Shown here piece after piece: positions 17,955 to 26,262 of a DNA stretch of 64,000 bases. The position numbers and the translations under genes were made by a program. The notes under the pieces are model-generated. The model was not told where the DNA came from, ran no database searches, and worked only from the letters and a program-made list of their open reading frames with translations. Source of the DNA: Azonexus sp. R2A61 (GTDB lineage: Bacteria; Pseudomonadota; Gammaproteobacteria; Burkholderiales; Rhodocyclaceae); the NCBI RefSeq assembly GCF_021401135.1, contig NZ_JACBFO010000003.1, positions 434,001-498,000 of the forward strand, written 5' to 3'. Each line of letters starts with the position of its first letter. Position 1 is the first letter of the stretch.

Positions 17955-18674
17955 ATGATCGATCTGCATGCGCATTTTCTGCCGGGGGTCGATGACGGCC
18001 CGGCAACGCTGGCCGAATCGCTGAGGCTGGCCGAGAAGGCGGTGGCGGATGGGGTGGAATGGACGGTGATGACGCCGCACGTGCATCCGCGCCGCTATCC
18101 GAACCGTTTGTCCGGTCTACGCCCGCATTTCGAGAATTTCCGTTCGGCGCTGGTCGAGGCCGGCATTCCGTTGAAGCTTTCGCTCGGCGGTGAGGTGCGT
18201 TTCGGCGAGGAGTCGCTCGAATTGCTGGCGCAGGATGAGTTGCCTTTTCTGGGTGAGTGCGACGGTTTTCGCGTGCTGTTGCTGGAGTTTCCGCATCAGA
18301 ACGTGCCGGTGGGCAGCCTGCAGTTTGCCGAGCGTTTGCTGGCGGCGCGGATCCGTCCGTTGATCGCGCATCCCGAGCGCAACAAGTCGGTGATGGCGCG
18401 GCCCGAAATTCTGGTGCCTTTCCTGGATATTGGCTGCTGGTTGCAGTTGACCGCAGGATCGTTGGTCGGCCGTTTCGGCCGGACGGCGCAGAAGACGGCT
18501 GAATTCATCCTGGGCAACCGCTGGGCGCATGTGTTGGCCACCGATGCGCATAACCTCGAACATCGGCCGCCGCTGTTGTCGGAAGGGCGTGACGCGGCGG
18601 CAAGGCTGGTCGGCAAGTTGCTGGCGCATGAAATGGTCGTTGAACGGCCGGCGAGGATACTGGGGGTTCAATGA
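17955..18674 (+). CDS. PHP-type tyrosine-protein phosphatase (CpsB/YwqE family)
   Basis: 239 residues from ATG 17955, beginning MIDLHAHFLPGVDDGP, the metal-binding DxHxH motif of CpsB/YwqE phosphatases. Further ligands are in MTPHVHPRRYP, GGEVRF, LIAHPERN and ATDAHN. The enzyme uses metal ions to dephosphorylate the tyrosine tail of a BY-kinase. Its position 16 bases after the Wzc-like gene points to that protein as substrate. In many Gram-negative loci this job is done by a low-molecular-weight phosphatase (Wzb); the PHP type is used here instead. Confidence 0.88.
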   Translation: MIDLHAHFLPGVDDGPATLAESLRLAEKAVADGVEWTVMTPHVHPRRYPNRLSGLRPHFENFRSALVEAGIPLKLSLGGEVRFGEESLELLAQDELPFLGECDGFRVLLLEFPHQNVPVGSLQFAERLLAARIRPLIAHPERNKSVMARPEILVPFLDIGCWLQLTAGSLVGRFGRTAQKTAEFILGNRWAHVLATDAHNLEHRPPLLSEGRDAAARLVGKLLAHEMVVERPARILGVQ

Positions 18675-19345
18675 GCGAAGCGGTGAAGCCGGGCGGTGCC
18701 TGGGGCCTGAAATTGCTGGCGCTGCCGGTGGCGGTGCTGGCCGTGCTGTCGCTGCATACGGCGTTCATTTACGGCATGGCGGATGTCAAGACGCTCAAGG
18801 CGCGCGCGCTGATTGCCGATTGGCAGCGTAACGAGAAGGCCCGGCCGCAGATCGTTCAGGTGGGGCAGGCGCGTAACGACCTGATTGCCGGTTTGAAGTG
18901 GTTGCCGGGCGATTCGCAGTTGCTCGAAGGCCTGGGCTATTTGTATGGCCTGCGTGCGGTCAACGTGGAAAACATTCCGGAATTGCACCAGGCGATGCTC
19001 GACGAGGTGCTGCTGTATTACCGCGAATCCCTGAAGCGCCGCCCGATGGCGCCGTATGCCTGGGCCAACGTGGCCTTGGCCCTGCATTTGAAGGATGCCG
19101 GGGCCGACGAGATGTGGCGGTCATTTGACCGGGCGATGGCCTACGGCAAGCGGGAGGGCGGCGTTCAGCTGAAGCTGGCGCGGATTGCGCTCGACCGCTG
19201 GAACACGCTGACCCCGGAACGGCGCGGCGAGGTGGCGGACATGTTGGGCATGGCGCGCGGCAGGACAGTGCGCGATCTGAAGAAGATGTTCGAGAACACC
19301 GGACACGACGATTTGCAGATCGGCCCCGAACAGCCGGCCGGCTGA
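18671..19345 (+). CDS. VpsP-like EPS-associated membrane protein
   Basis: 224 residues, ATGA overlap with the phosphatase gene. One N-terminal membrane helix (LALPVAVLAVLSLHTAFIYG) is followed by a periplasmic helical region with TPR-like features: LLEGLGYLYGLRAV, YRESLKRRPMAPYAWANVAL and VQLKLARIALDRW. This matches the poorly characterised VpsP family at the end of vps-like operons. The role in export or assembly is unknown. It closes the plus-strand EPS operon and converges on lapG with only three bases between stops. Confidence 0.7.
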   Translation: MSEAVKPGGAWGLKLLALPVAVLAVLSLHTAFIYGMADVKTLKARALIADWQRNEKARPQIVQVGQARNDLIAGLKWLPGDSQLLEGLGYLYGLRAVNVENIPELHQAMLDEVLLYYRESLKRRPMAPYAWANVALALHLKDAGADEMWRSFDRAMAYGKREGGVQLKLARIALDRWNTLTPERRGEVADMLGMARGRTVRDLKKMFENTGHDDLQIGPEQPAG

Positions 19346-19348
19346 GGC

Positions 19349-20038
19349 TTACATGCGCTGTTCGCGGGCGAGTTTCTCGAGCAGTTCGCGCCACAGACGC
19401 ACGTTCGATGCGCCGCCCTTGCGGGCGACGCCGGCTGCGGTCCACAGGTCGTCGTCGTTGAAACTGTAAACCGGTTCGAGGTCGGGGCGCTGGGAGGCGG
19501 GGCGCAGTTCGGGGATCAGGTTGTCCATGATCAGCGGTTCGCCGTCCGGCGTGGGGTAGTAGGCCAGCACCATGTGCGATTCGTTGAGTTCCTTGGCGCG
19601 TACGTAGGTGATGCGCAGGCGGTCGATGGGCAGGCCGAGGTCTTTCAGCGAAAGGTATTTGGCGATCGAGTAGTCTTCGCAGTCGCCGCCGTAGGAGCCG
19701 AGCATTTCGACCGGCGTTGCCCAGTAGTCTTCCTGCCGCCAGTGACGCAGGTCGCTGATGTAGGGCACCTGGTTGAAGAAGGTGTTGATCTTGCGCAGTG
19801 TCAGCGATTCGGCTTTCGGTTCCTGCTGTTTCGCGCCGATGGCTTCGGCACCGCGCATGTCGTTGAGCAGTTTCTGCCAGATCAACAGGCGTTTCGGGGC
19901 GTCGGAAGTGTACTGGCGGGCGACGTAGTCGAGCAGGTTTTGCGAGAAATTCACCAGTCCGGCCGCGAGCGTGGGCGTTGCGCAGACGATCATCAGCGCA
20001 GCGATCAGATGGCGGTGGCGGTGGTGTGGCGCAAACAT
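19349..20038 (-). CDS. lapG: LapG-like periplasmic cysteine protease
   Basis: 229 residues from ATG at 20038, with an N-terminal signal sequence ending near TPTLA. The catalytic set of bacterial transglutaminase-like cysteine peptidases is visible: Cys in YGGDCEDYS, His in NESHMVLAYY and Asp in PLIMDNL. LapG cuts the N-terminus of giant RTX adhesins and releases biofilm when c-di-GMP is low; LapD sequesters it when c-di-GMP is high. A LapD-like gene lies at 24224 on the other strand. No adhesin or its type I secretion system is in the window. Confidence 0.87.
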   Translation of the reverse strand: MFAPHHRHRHLIAALMIVCATPTLAAGLVNFSQNLLDYVARQYTSDAPKRLLIWQKLLNDMRGAEAIGAKQQEPKAESLTLRKINTFFNQVPYISDLRHWRQEDYWATPVEMLGSYGGDCEDYSIAKYLSLKDLGLPIDRLRITYVRAKELNESHMVLAYYPTPDGEPLIMDNLIPELRPASQRPDLEPVYSFNDDDLWTAAGVARKGGASNVRLWRELLEKLAREQRM

Positions 20039-20173
20039 GTACGCGTTTGGTATTGGGTGTGCGCCATTGTACAGGCAGGACGGGCTTTTCGAAGGGTATG
20101 ACCTTGGTTGTATTTATACGGAAGTCATTCAGGAGTAAATTCCGTAAGCTTTTGTCCACAAAATGGATTTCAC

Positions 20174-21481
20174 TTGAATCGCAGTCGTTTTACCCCTCTC
20201 TGGCTGGTTTTCGTGCTGTCGCTCGGCGGTTGTGCGTCGGTATTCGATGCGCCGTACGAAGAAATTGACGAAACCCCGCTGGCGCAGTCGGAACCGCAGC
20301 TGGAAATCGTCGATGCCGATGATCCGCTGGCGCCGGCGGTGCAGGTCCGGCCGCGCAAGGTGTATCCGGATATCTGGGCACGCGTGCGCGACGGCTTCCG
20401 CGTCGATGCCTTCGCCGGCGACAAGTCGGTGGAGCGGATCGCCCGGCGTTTCGCCGCCGACGGCATCGTCGAGCGCATTGCCCAGCGTGCGGCGGGTTAT
20501 CTGTACTACGTCGTCGATTCGGTGGATCAGCGCGAATTGCCGATGGAGGTGGTGCTGGTGCCGTTCGTCGAATCCGGTTATTCGTTGAGCGCGGCGTCCT
20601 TCGCCGAGGCACACGGGGCCTGGCAGTTCATCGAGAGCACGGCGAAGAACTACGAGATCCGGATCGACCGTTTCCGCGATGATCGACGCAATCTGGTGGC
20701 GTCCACCCGGGCGGCGATGAATTACCTGACGACGCTGCATGCGATGTTCGACGACTGGCCGCTGGCGATGGCGGCTTACAACTGCGGCGAGAAGCGCGTT
20801 GCGGCAGAGGTCGAGAAGGCCAGGCGGCGCGGGGTTCAGATGCCCGGTTTCCACGATATTTCAGCCCAGTTGCCGCCGGAAACGCGCGAGTACGTGCCGC
20901 GTATCTTTGCCGTTAAGCGTTTGATCGCCGATCCGCTGGCGCACCGGGTGAAGCTGCCGCCGATTGCCGACGAACCGTTGTTCAGCGTCGTCGAGATTCA
21001 CCGGGACATCGATGTGGCGCTGGTCGCACGTTTTGCCGGGATGAAGACCGAGGATTTGGTTCGCCAGAATCCGTCGCTGGTGGCGCCGGTGATCATCGGC
21101 CGGCAGAACGTTCAGTTGCTGTTGCCGCATCAGGCGGCGATGAAGTTGTCGGAGGCGATGGCGGCCCATGAGGGGCCCTGGGTGACCTGGCGCATGGTGC
21201 GTATCGTCCGGCCGGCGTCGCCGGCCGATGTGGCGCGCCGCAACCGGATTCCGGTGGCTCGGGTGCTGCAGGCCAATCCGCTGCCCGACGGTCATTTTTA
21301 TGAAGTGGGTTCGACCTTGCTGCTGCCTGGCAAGGGCCAGGAAGAGTTGGATGTCGAGCTTGCGCAACGCGCGGTATTGCTGACCCGCGCGGCATCCGAA
21401 TGCATGACGATGCAGCGTTGCGTGGGCGAGGGTGAAAAAGTGGTGCCGCCGGCAACGGTTAACGGTATGCCGAGGCGATGA
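20174..21481 (+). CDS. mltD: MltD-like lytic transglycosylase lipoprotein with LysM repeats
   Basis: 435 residues if started at TTG 20174, which gives a compact lipoprotein signal with lipobox LSLGGC; an in-frame start at 20108 would push the signal 22 residues inward. The SLT domain (~115-250) has VPFVESGYSLSAAS with the catalytic Glu, GAWQFIESTAKNY and AMAAYNCGEKRV. Two LysM-like modules follow (LVRQNPSL..., VARRNRIPVARVLQANPLP). Such enzymes cut peptidoglycan glycan strands, attached to the outer membrane. It lies beside lapG divergently and overlaps the next gene by four bases. Confidence 0.82.
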   Translation: MNRSRFTPLWLVFVLSLGGCASVFDAPYEEIDETPLAQSEPQLEIVDADDPLAPAVQVRPRKVYPDIWARVRDGFRVDAFAGDKSVERIARRFAADGIVERIAQRAAGYLYYVVDSVDQRELPMEVVLVPFVESGYSLSAASFAEAHGAWQFIESTAKNYEIRIDRFRDDRRNLVASTRAAMNYLTTLHAMFDDWPLAMAAYNCGEKRVAAEVEKARRRGVQMPGFHDISAQLPPETREYVPRIFAVKRLIADPLAHRVKLPPIADEPLFSVVEIHRDIDVALVARFAGMKTEDLVRQNPSLVAPVIIGRQNVQLLLPHQAAMKLSEAMAAHEGPWVTWRMVRIVRPASPADVARRNRIPVARVLQANPLPDGHFYEVGSTLLLPGKGQEELDVELAQRAVLLTRAASECMTMQRCVGEGEKVVPPATVNGMPRR

Positions 21482-23559
21482 TGGAAACCCTGGACGCTCC
21501 GCAGTTCCTGTTGCAGACCCGCTTGCTGATCGTGGAAAACGATCCGCGGATGAGCGCGCATCTGCAGAAGATCCTTGAGCACCGCGTCGGCGAGATTCTG
21601 CTGGCGCGCGATGGTGGCGAAGGGCTGAGGCTGTGGGAGATGCATGCACCGGACATCGTGCTGACCAACATCGATCTGCAGGTGTTCGACGGCTTTGCGC
21701 TGGCGGAAAGGATTCGCGCGGTCGATGGCGATGCGGCGGTGGTGGTGATGTCGTCGTCTTCCAGCCTGGCCATGCTGCACCGGATCATCGATGCCGGTAT
21801 CGACGGTTACGTGATCCAGCCGATCGACGAGATGCTGCTCTTCGGCGTGCTGTTCCGTTGCATGCGCGACCGGCAGCGGGTGCTCGATCTGAAGATGGCG
21901 AGCATGGTGTTCGAGGTGGCCAACGAAGGGATCATGGTGACCGACGAAAATGCACGCATTCTTGCGGTCAACCCGGCATTTTCGGAAATTACCGGCTACC
22001 GCGCGCATGAGGTGATCGGTCAGCGTACGCGGATGCTGCAGTCCGGCGTGCATGGGCCGGATTTTTACCGCGCGATGTGGCAAACGCTGCTGACGCACGG
22101 TCGCTGGGCTGGCGAGATCACCAATCGTCGCAAGGACGGTTCGCATTATTCGCAGTGGCTGTCGATTGCCGCGGTGAATCAGGACAGTGGCGGCGCGCAG
22201 CGCTATGTCGGTCTGGTTTCGGATATTTCCGAGCGCAAGCAGGAAGAGGAACGGATTCGCCGCCTGGCGCATTTCGATGCACTGACCGGTCTGCCCAACC
22301 GCGCCCTGTTCGAGGACCGGCTGCAGCGCGCCATCGTGCGAGCCCGGCGCTATCGGCAGACGCTGGCGGTGCTGTATGTCGACCTCGATCATTTCAAGGC
22401 GGTCAACGATACCTGGGGGCACGCGGCCGGCGACGAGATGCTGTGCGTGGTGTCCAACCGGATGCTGGAGGTGCTGCGCCAGAGCGATACGATCAGCCGG
22501 CGCGGTGGCGACGAGTTCGTGATCCTGGTTGATCTGCAGGATCATCCGGAGGGTATCGGCAACGTTTGCGCCAAGCTGGTCAACGAGGTTTCGCGGCCGG
22601 TTCCCTATGGCCTTTTCGAGTTGTGCGTGGGGGCGAGCATCGGTGTGGCGCTGTATCCCAACGATGCGGAACAGCCCGACGAACTGCTGGCAGCCGCCGA
22701 CGTGGCGCTTTACGAGGCGAAGGCGAGCGGCCGTTCGCGTTTCAATTTTTTCCGCCCGGAAATGCAGCATTCGGCCTGCTCGCGACTGGAACTGGAACGC
22801 GAATTGCGCGAGGGCCTGGATGACTGGCGCTACACCCTGCATTACCTGCCGGAATACTCGCTGGCGACCGGCAAGATCGAGCAGATCGAAGCCTTGCTGC
22901 GTTTCCAGCATCCGGAATTCGGCTTGATGGAGGCTGGGCGCTTCCTGGAAATTGCCGAGGATATCGGGATCATGCCCGAGCTCGGACGCAAGGCGTTGGA
23001 ACAGGCCACGCGCGAACTGGCCGAAATCGAAGGAAATATCGGCTTGGTGGTCGACCTGTCGGCCCGTCAGCTGTCGGCACCGGATGCCGTGGCACGCCTG
23101 CTCGATACCTTGCGTTCGGCCGGTATGCCGCAGGAGCGAATCACCTTCGAATGTACCGAGGCGATGCTGACCGGCAATGAGCAGGCGGTGCAGACCTTGT
23201 ACCGCCTGGCCGAGTCCGGCTGCAAATTCACGCTGGACGATTTCGGGGCCGGTTTCTGCTCGTTCAGCCTGCTCAGCCAGTTGCCGATGAGTTCGATCAA
23301 GATCGACCGCTCGTTTACCCAGCAGATCGTCGATAACCTGCAGATGCGGGAACTGGTCGGCGCGTTGATCGCTTTTGCCCATCGCCTGAAGCTGCGGGCG
23401 GTGGCCGAAGGGGTCGAATCGGCCGAGCAACTCGCCTTGTTGCGGGAGATGGGATGCGATGCCGCACAAGGCTATTACTTCGGTCATCCGGTGACGCTGG
23501 GCGAATGGTTTGCCAGGCAGTCGGGCGGCCTGGTCGAGCGCTGCGCCGGGGCGAACTAA
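21478..23559 (+). CDS. REC-PAS-GGDEF-EAL cyclic-di-GMP signalling protein with degenerate receiver
   Basis: 693 residues, ATGATG start overlapping mltD. Order: receiver (~10-125), PAS (~145-255), GGDEF (~265-430), EAL (~440-685). In the receiver, the usual phospho-acceptor Asp is replaced (IVLTNIDLQVFDG) and the conserved Lys is Gln (VIQPID), so phosphotransfer is unlikely. The GGDEF domain keeps RGGDEF and an RxxD inhibitory site (RQSD). The EAL domain keeps EALLRF, DDFGAG and AEGVES, but the metal-binding Asn of VNLS is Asp (VVDLSARQL). It is thus a probable diguanylate cyclase with doubtful phosphodiesterase activity. It may feed the LapD sensor two genes on. Confidence 0.88.
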   Translation: MMETLDAPQFLLQTRLLIVENDPRMSAHLQKILEHRVGEILLARDGGEGLRLWEMHAPDIVLTNIDLQVFDGFALAERIRAVDGDAAVVVMSSSSSLAMLHRIIDAGIDGYVIQPIDEMLLFGVLFRCMRDRQRVLDLKMASMVFEVANEGIMVTDENARILAVNPAFSEITGYRAHEVIGQRTRMLQSGVHGPDFYRAMWQTLLTHGRWAGEITNRRKDGSHYSQWLSIAAVNQDSGGAQRYVGLVSDISERKQEEERIRRLAHFDALTGLPNRALFEDRLQRAIVRARRYRQTLAVLYVDLDHFKAVNDTWGHAAGDEMLCVVSNRMLEVLRQSDTISRRGGDEFVILVDLQDHPEGIGNVCAKLVNEVSRPVPYGLFELCVGASIGVALYPNDAEQPDELLAAADVALYEAKASGRSRFNFFRPEMQHSACSRLELERELREGLDDWRYTLHYLPEYSLATGKIEQIEALLRFQHPEFGLMEAGRFLEIAEDIGIMPELGRKALEQATRELAEIEGNIGLVVDLSARQLSAPDAVARLLDTLRSAGMPQERITFECTEAMLTGNEQAVQTLYRLAESGCKFTLDDFGAGFCSFSLLSQLPMSSIKIDRSFTQQIVDNLQMRELVGALIAFAHRLKLRAVAEGVESAEQLALLREMGCDAAQGYYFGHPVTLGEWFARQSGGLVERCAGAN

Positions 23560-23607
23560 AATAGTATTTTTCAATGACTTGAGCGGGTTTTTCCATTCAT
23601 CAATTTG

Positions 23608-23637
23608 TTGACTGGCGGGGCGCTCGGGTGATATCTT
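23608..23637 (+). promoter_or_regulatory. Possible sigma-70 promoter for the small secreted protein gene
   Basis: TTGACT at 23608-23613 and TATCTT at 23632-23637 with an 18-base spacer, 30 bases before the GTG start. The -10 match is modest (4 of 6). Confidence 0.35.
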
Positions 23638-23667
23638 TCAGGCATATCTAACTTATTGGAGGTCGTT

Positions 23668-24156
23668 GTGAAGAAACTGACCAAATCGCTGATTGCGTTG
23701 AGCGTCGCAGCGACCAGCCTGTCTGCTGTTGCCGCCTTTTCCACGGGCATGTCCCTGGGCCAGATCGATACCGAAGTCCAGCAGCGCGTCAGCCGCGGCG
23801 AAGCGGTGTCCACGATCGGTTCGGCCGCCCGTTCCCAGGGTATTTCGGCCATGATCATGACCTCCGCGCTGATCAGCCAGGGCAAGACCCTGAATCAGAT
23901 CGTCGCCGGCCTGATCCAGGCAGGTTATCCCCCCAATGACGTGGTCAATGCTGCCGTTGCGGCAGGTGGCCGTCGTAGCGACATGATCCAGCTGGCGCTC
24001 GATGCCGGTGCCGATCCGACGCAGATCACCGACGCAACCGCAGCCGGTCCGGATGGCGGCGGCGGTGGCCTGGGCGGTGGCGGCGGCGGTGGTTTCGGCG
24101 CAACCCCGACCTCGACCTTCGGTGGCGGCGGCGGCGGTAGCGTCAGCCGCTCCTGA
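23668..24156 (+). CDS. Small secreted helical protein with Gly-rich tail, unknown function
   Basis: 162 residues from GTG 23668, with GGAGG five bases upstream. A signal peptide (KKLTKSLIALSVAATSLSAVAAF) is followed by ~90 residues with recurring short amphipathic helices separated by small turns: VQQRVSRGEAVSTIGSAARS, MTSALISQGKTLNQIVAGLI, VVNAAVAAGGRR, MIQLALDAGADPTQIT. The last ~35 residues are glycine runs with a few Ser/Thr/Phe. No Cys, catalytic motif or anchor was seen. It has its own ribosome site and terminator, so it may be well expressed. Location between two c-di-GMP genes suggests a biofilm or envelope role, but that is only context. Confidence 0.65.
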   Translation: MKKLTKSLIALSVAATSLSAVAAFSTGMSLGQIDTEVQQRVSRGEAVSTIGSAARSQGISAMIMTSALISQGKTLNQIVAGLIQAGYPPNDVVNAAVAAGGRRSDMIQLALDAGADPTQITDATAAGPDGGGGGLGGGGGGGFGATPTSTFGGGGGGSVSRS

Positions 24157-24175
24157 TCCCCGAAGCTTTTCGGAG

Positions 24176-24203
24176 AATGGCAGCCTCGGCTGCCATTTTT
24201 TTT
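24176..24203 (+). terminator. Intrinsic terminator after the Gly-rich protein gene
   Basis: Ten-base arms AATGGCAGCC/GGCTGCCATT with a tight loop, followed by a run of T. It separates this gene from lapD. Confidence 0.88.
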
Positions 24204-24223
24204 GTTGATTCAAGAGGTTTTCC

Positions 24224-26179
24224 ATGACTTTGCGGCGGCAGTTGTTCCTGGGTATTTCCGTGATTTTCCTGATGGTGTTCGTCGGCCTGACGGTGCTTGG
24301 CGTTAGCGGAACGCGAAAGTATCTCGAGGAACAATTGGGATCGCACGCCCAGGATGCCGCGTCGTCGCTGGTGCATCCTTTGTCGCAGTCGTTGGGGGCG
24401 GGGGACAAGACGCTGGCCGAGACCCAGTTGTCCAGCCTGTTCGACCGGGGTTATTTCCAGCGTATCGCGGTGCTTGGCATGGATGGCAAGGTGGTGGTCG
24501 AACGTTCCCTGCCGGCCAAGATCGATGGTGTGCCCTTGTGGTTTTCCGGCTGGCTGACGCTGGAGGCACCGCCGGGAGAGGCTTTTCTCAATGCCGGCTG
24601 GCGCCGTTTGGGCAAGGTGGTGGCAATTTCCCAGCCGACGCATGCTTACCAGTACCTGTGGCGCTCGGCGCTGGAGATTTCCGGCTGGATGGGCCTGGCT
24701 TACATCCTGGCGCTGTGGGCCACGCGCCTGGTCCTGCACCGCATCCTGCAGCCCCTGTCGGAAATCGAGCGGACGGCGGTCAACATTCAGAGCCGCTATT
24801 TCGAGCAGATCGGGATCAAGCCGCGGGCGCTCGAACTGGCCCGGGTGGTCGGTGCGATGAACAACATGTCGCGGAAGATTTCGGAGTTTCTCGACATCGA
24901 GACGGCCAAGGCCGAGCGTTATCGGCGCGAGGCCTATCAGGATGAACTGACCGGTCTGGACAATCGCAAGAGCTTCGATCTTCGGCTGGAGCAGGCCTTG
25001 GCCGGCGAGATCGGTTTTTCGGATGCGGTGTTGATCGGGGTCGACGTCAATAATCTGAAGGATTTCAACACCGAGGCCAGCTACAAGCGCGGCAATGAAC
25101 TGCTGGCGGCGGTGGCCGAAGGTGCCCGGGAAGTGCTTGGTGACAAGGCGACGATTCTCAGCCGGATCGGCGGTTCGTCGTTCGGTTTCGTGATGTTCGA
25201 CCGCAATCCGGCCTCGGTGGCGGAGATCGGTGCCGGCCTGCGCGACCGTCTGCAGCGGATCGGCGATGCTTTCGGGGAAGGCGTGGAGTTTTCGTTCAGT
25301 ATCGGTGCGGTGCATTTCGCCCAGGGCGAAACGCGGTCGCGCGTGCTTTCCCGTCTCGATCTGGCGATTGAAAGCGCCCGCCAGTCGGGGCATAACATGC
25401 TGCAATATGTGGTTGATGTCGGCCCCGGCGCCAGTGCCATCGGCTCGATGGCGTGGCGCGAGCTGATTCGCAATGCGCTGGCGGAAAACCGTTGGACCTT
25501 GCTCGGGCAGCCGGTTGTCTCGCTGACTTCCGGTTCGGTGCTGCAGCAGGAAATCATGACGCGGCTGGTCGATAACGAGGGCAACCTGATTCCGGCTTCC
25601 GTCTTCCTGCCGATGGCGATGCGGCACAAGTTGATGCCGGACATCGATCAGGCGCTGTTGTCGCTGGTCTTCCGGCGGTTGGCCGAGCGCCAGACCGACG
25701 GCGTGATGAATCTCGCCGTCAACCTGTCCAACCAGAGCCTGGAGAACCGTGACTTCATGAGTTGGCTGTCGGGCAGCCTGGCGCAGCTCGACAAGCGCAA
25801 GCTCAATCTGTCCTTCGAACTGACCGAATATGGCTGTTCGCTGGATATCGAAGCGAGCCGTCAGTTTGCTGCGATGTTGCGCACGCACCAGGTGCGTTTC
25901 GGTATCGATCATTTCGGTCTGGCGCCGAATTCGCTGGCGCTGTTGCGCGAATTGCCGCCGGATTACATCAAGCTGCACGCCGGCCTGATCGCCGAGGCGC
26001 CGCAGAGCGACGCGTCGCGGGCCTTGCTGCGCCATATCGTGTCGCTGGCCCGTTCGCTGGAAGTCGAGGTGATCGCCCAGGGGGTCGAAAATGCGGCGCA
26101 GGTCGAGATGTTGTTGAGCGATTCGGTGAACGGCGGCCAGGGCTACCATTTCGGCGCACCGTCCACCGACGGGCTTTGA
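24224..26179 (+). CDS. lapD: LapD-like c-di-GMP receptor (periplasmic domain, HAMP-like linker, degenerate GGDEF-EAL)
   Basis: 651 residues. An N-terminal membrane helix (QLFLGISVIFLMVFVGLTV) leads to a periplasmic domain with SHAQDAASSLVHPLSQSL and FDRGYFQRIAVL, closely like LapD/MoxY N-terminal domains. A second helix (~150-170), a HAMP-like linker and a GGDEF domain in which the motif reads GGSSF follow. In the EAL domain the signature is QEI, and DDFG reads DHFG. Both catalytic motifs are lost, as in LapD, where the EAL domain only binds c-di-GMP and the periplasmic part captures LapG. Together with lapG at 19349 this gives the adhesin-retention switch. Confidence 0.88.
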   Translation: MTLRRQLFLGISVIFLMVFVGLTVLGVSGTRKYLEEQLGSHAQDAASSLVHPLSQSLGAGDKTLAETQLSSLFDRGYFQRIAVLGMDGKVVVERSLPAKIDGVPLWFSGWLTLEAPPGEAFLNAGWRRLGKVVAISQPTHAYQYLWRSALEISGWMGLAYILALWATRLVLHRILQPLSEIERTAVNIQSRYFEQIGIKPRALELARVVGAMNNMSRKISEFLDIETAKAERYRREAYQDELTGLDNRKSFDLRLEQALAGEIGFSDAVLIGVDVNNLKDFNTEASYKRGNELLAAVAEGAREVLGDKATILSRIGGSSFGFVMFDRNPASVAEIGAGLRDRLQRIGDAFGEGVEFSFSIGAVHFAQGETRSRVLSRLDLAIESARQSGHNMLQYVVDVGPGASAIGSMAWRELIRNALAENRWTLLGQPVVSLTSGSVLQQEIMTRLVDNEGNLIPASVFLPMAMRHKLMPDIDQALLSLVFRRLAERQTDGVMNLAVNLSNQSLENRDFMSWLSGSLAQLDKRKLNLSFELTEYGCSLDIEASRQFAAMLRTHQVRFGIDHFGLAPNSLALLRELPPDYIKLHAGLIAEAPQSDASRALLRHIVSLARSLEVEVIAQGVENAAQVEMLLSDSVNGGQGYHFGAPSTDGL

Positions 26180-26262
26180 TCCGGCCGGTTGCGATTTGCC
26201 TGAATTGACCATCCGGCGCGGCTTGCCGGATACTGGCGACGGTTCTTGAGGGAGATGACGGC

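Noticed and set aside
23980..24150. PE/PGRS-like or silk-like repeat gene suspected from the glycine runs
   Set aside because: Only the last ~35 residues are Gly-rich and the protein is short; the rest is a regular helical secreted protein.
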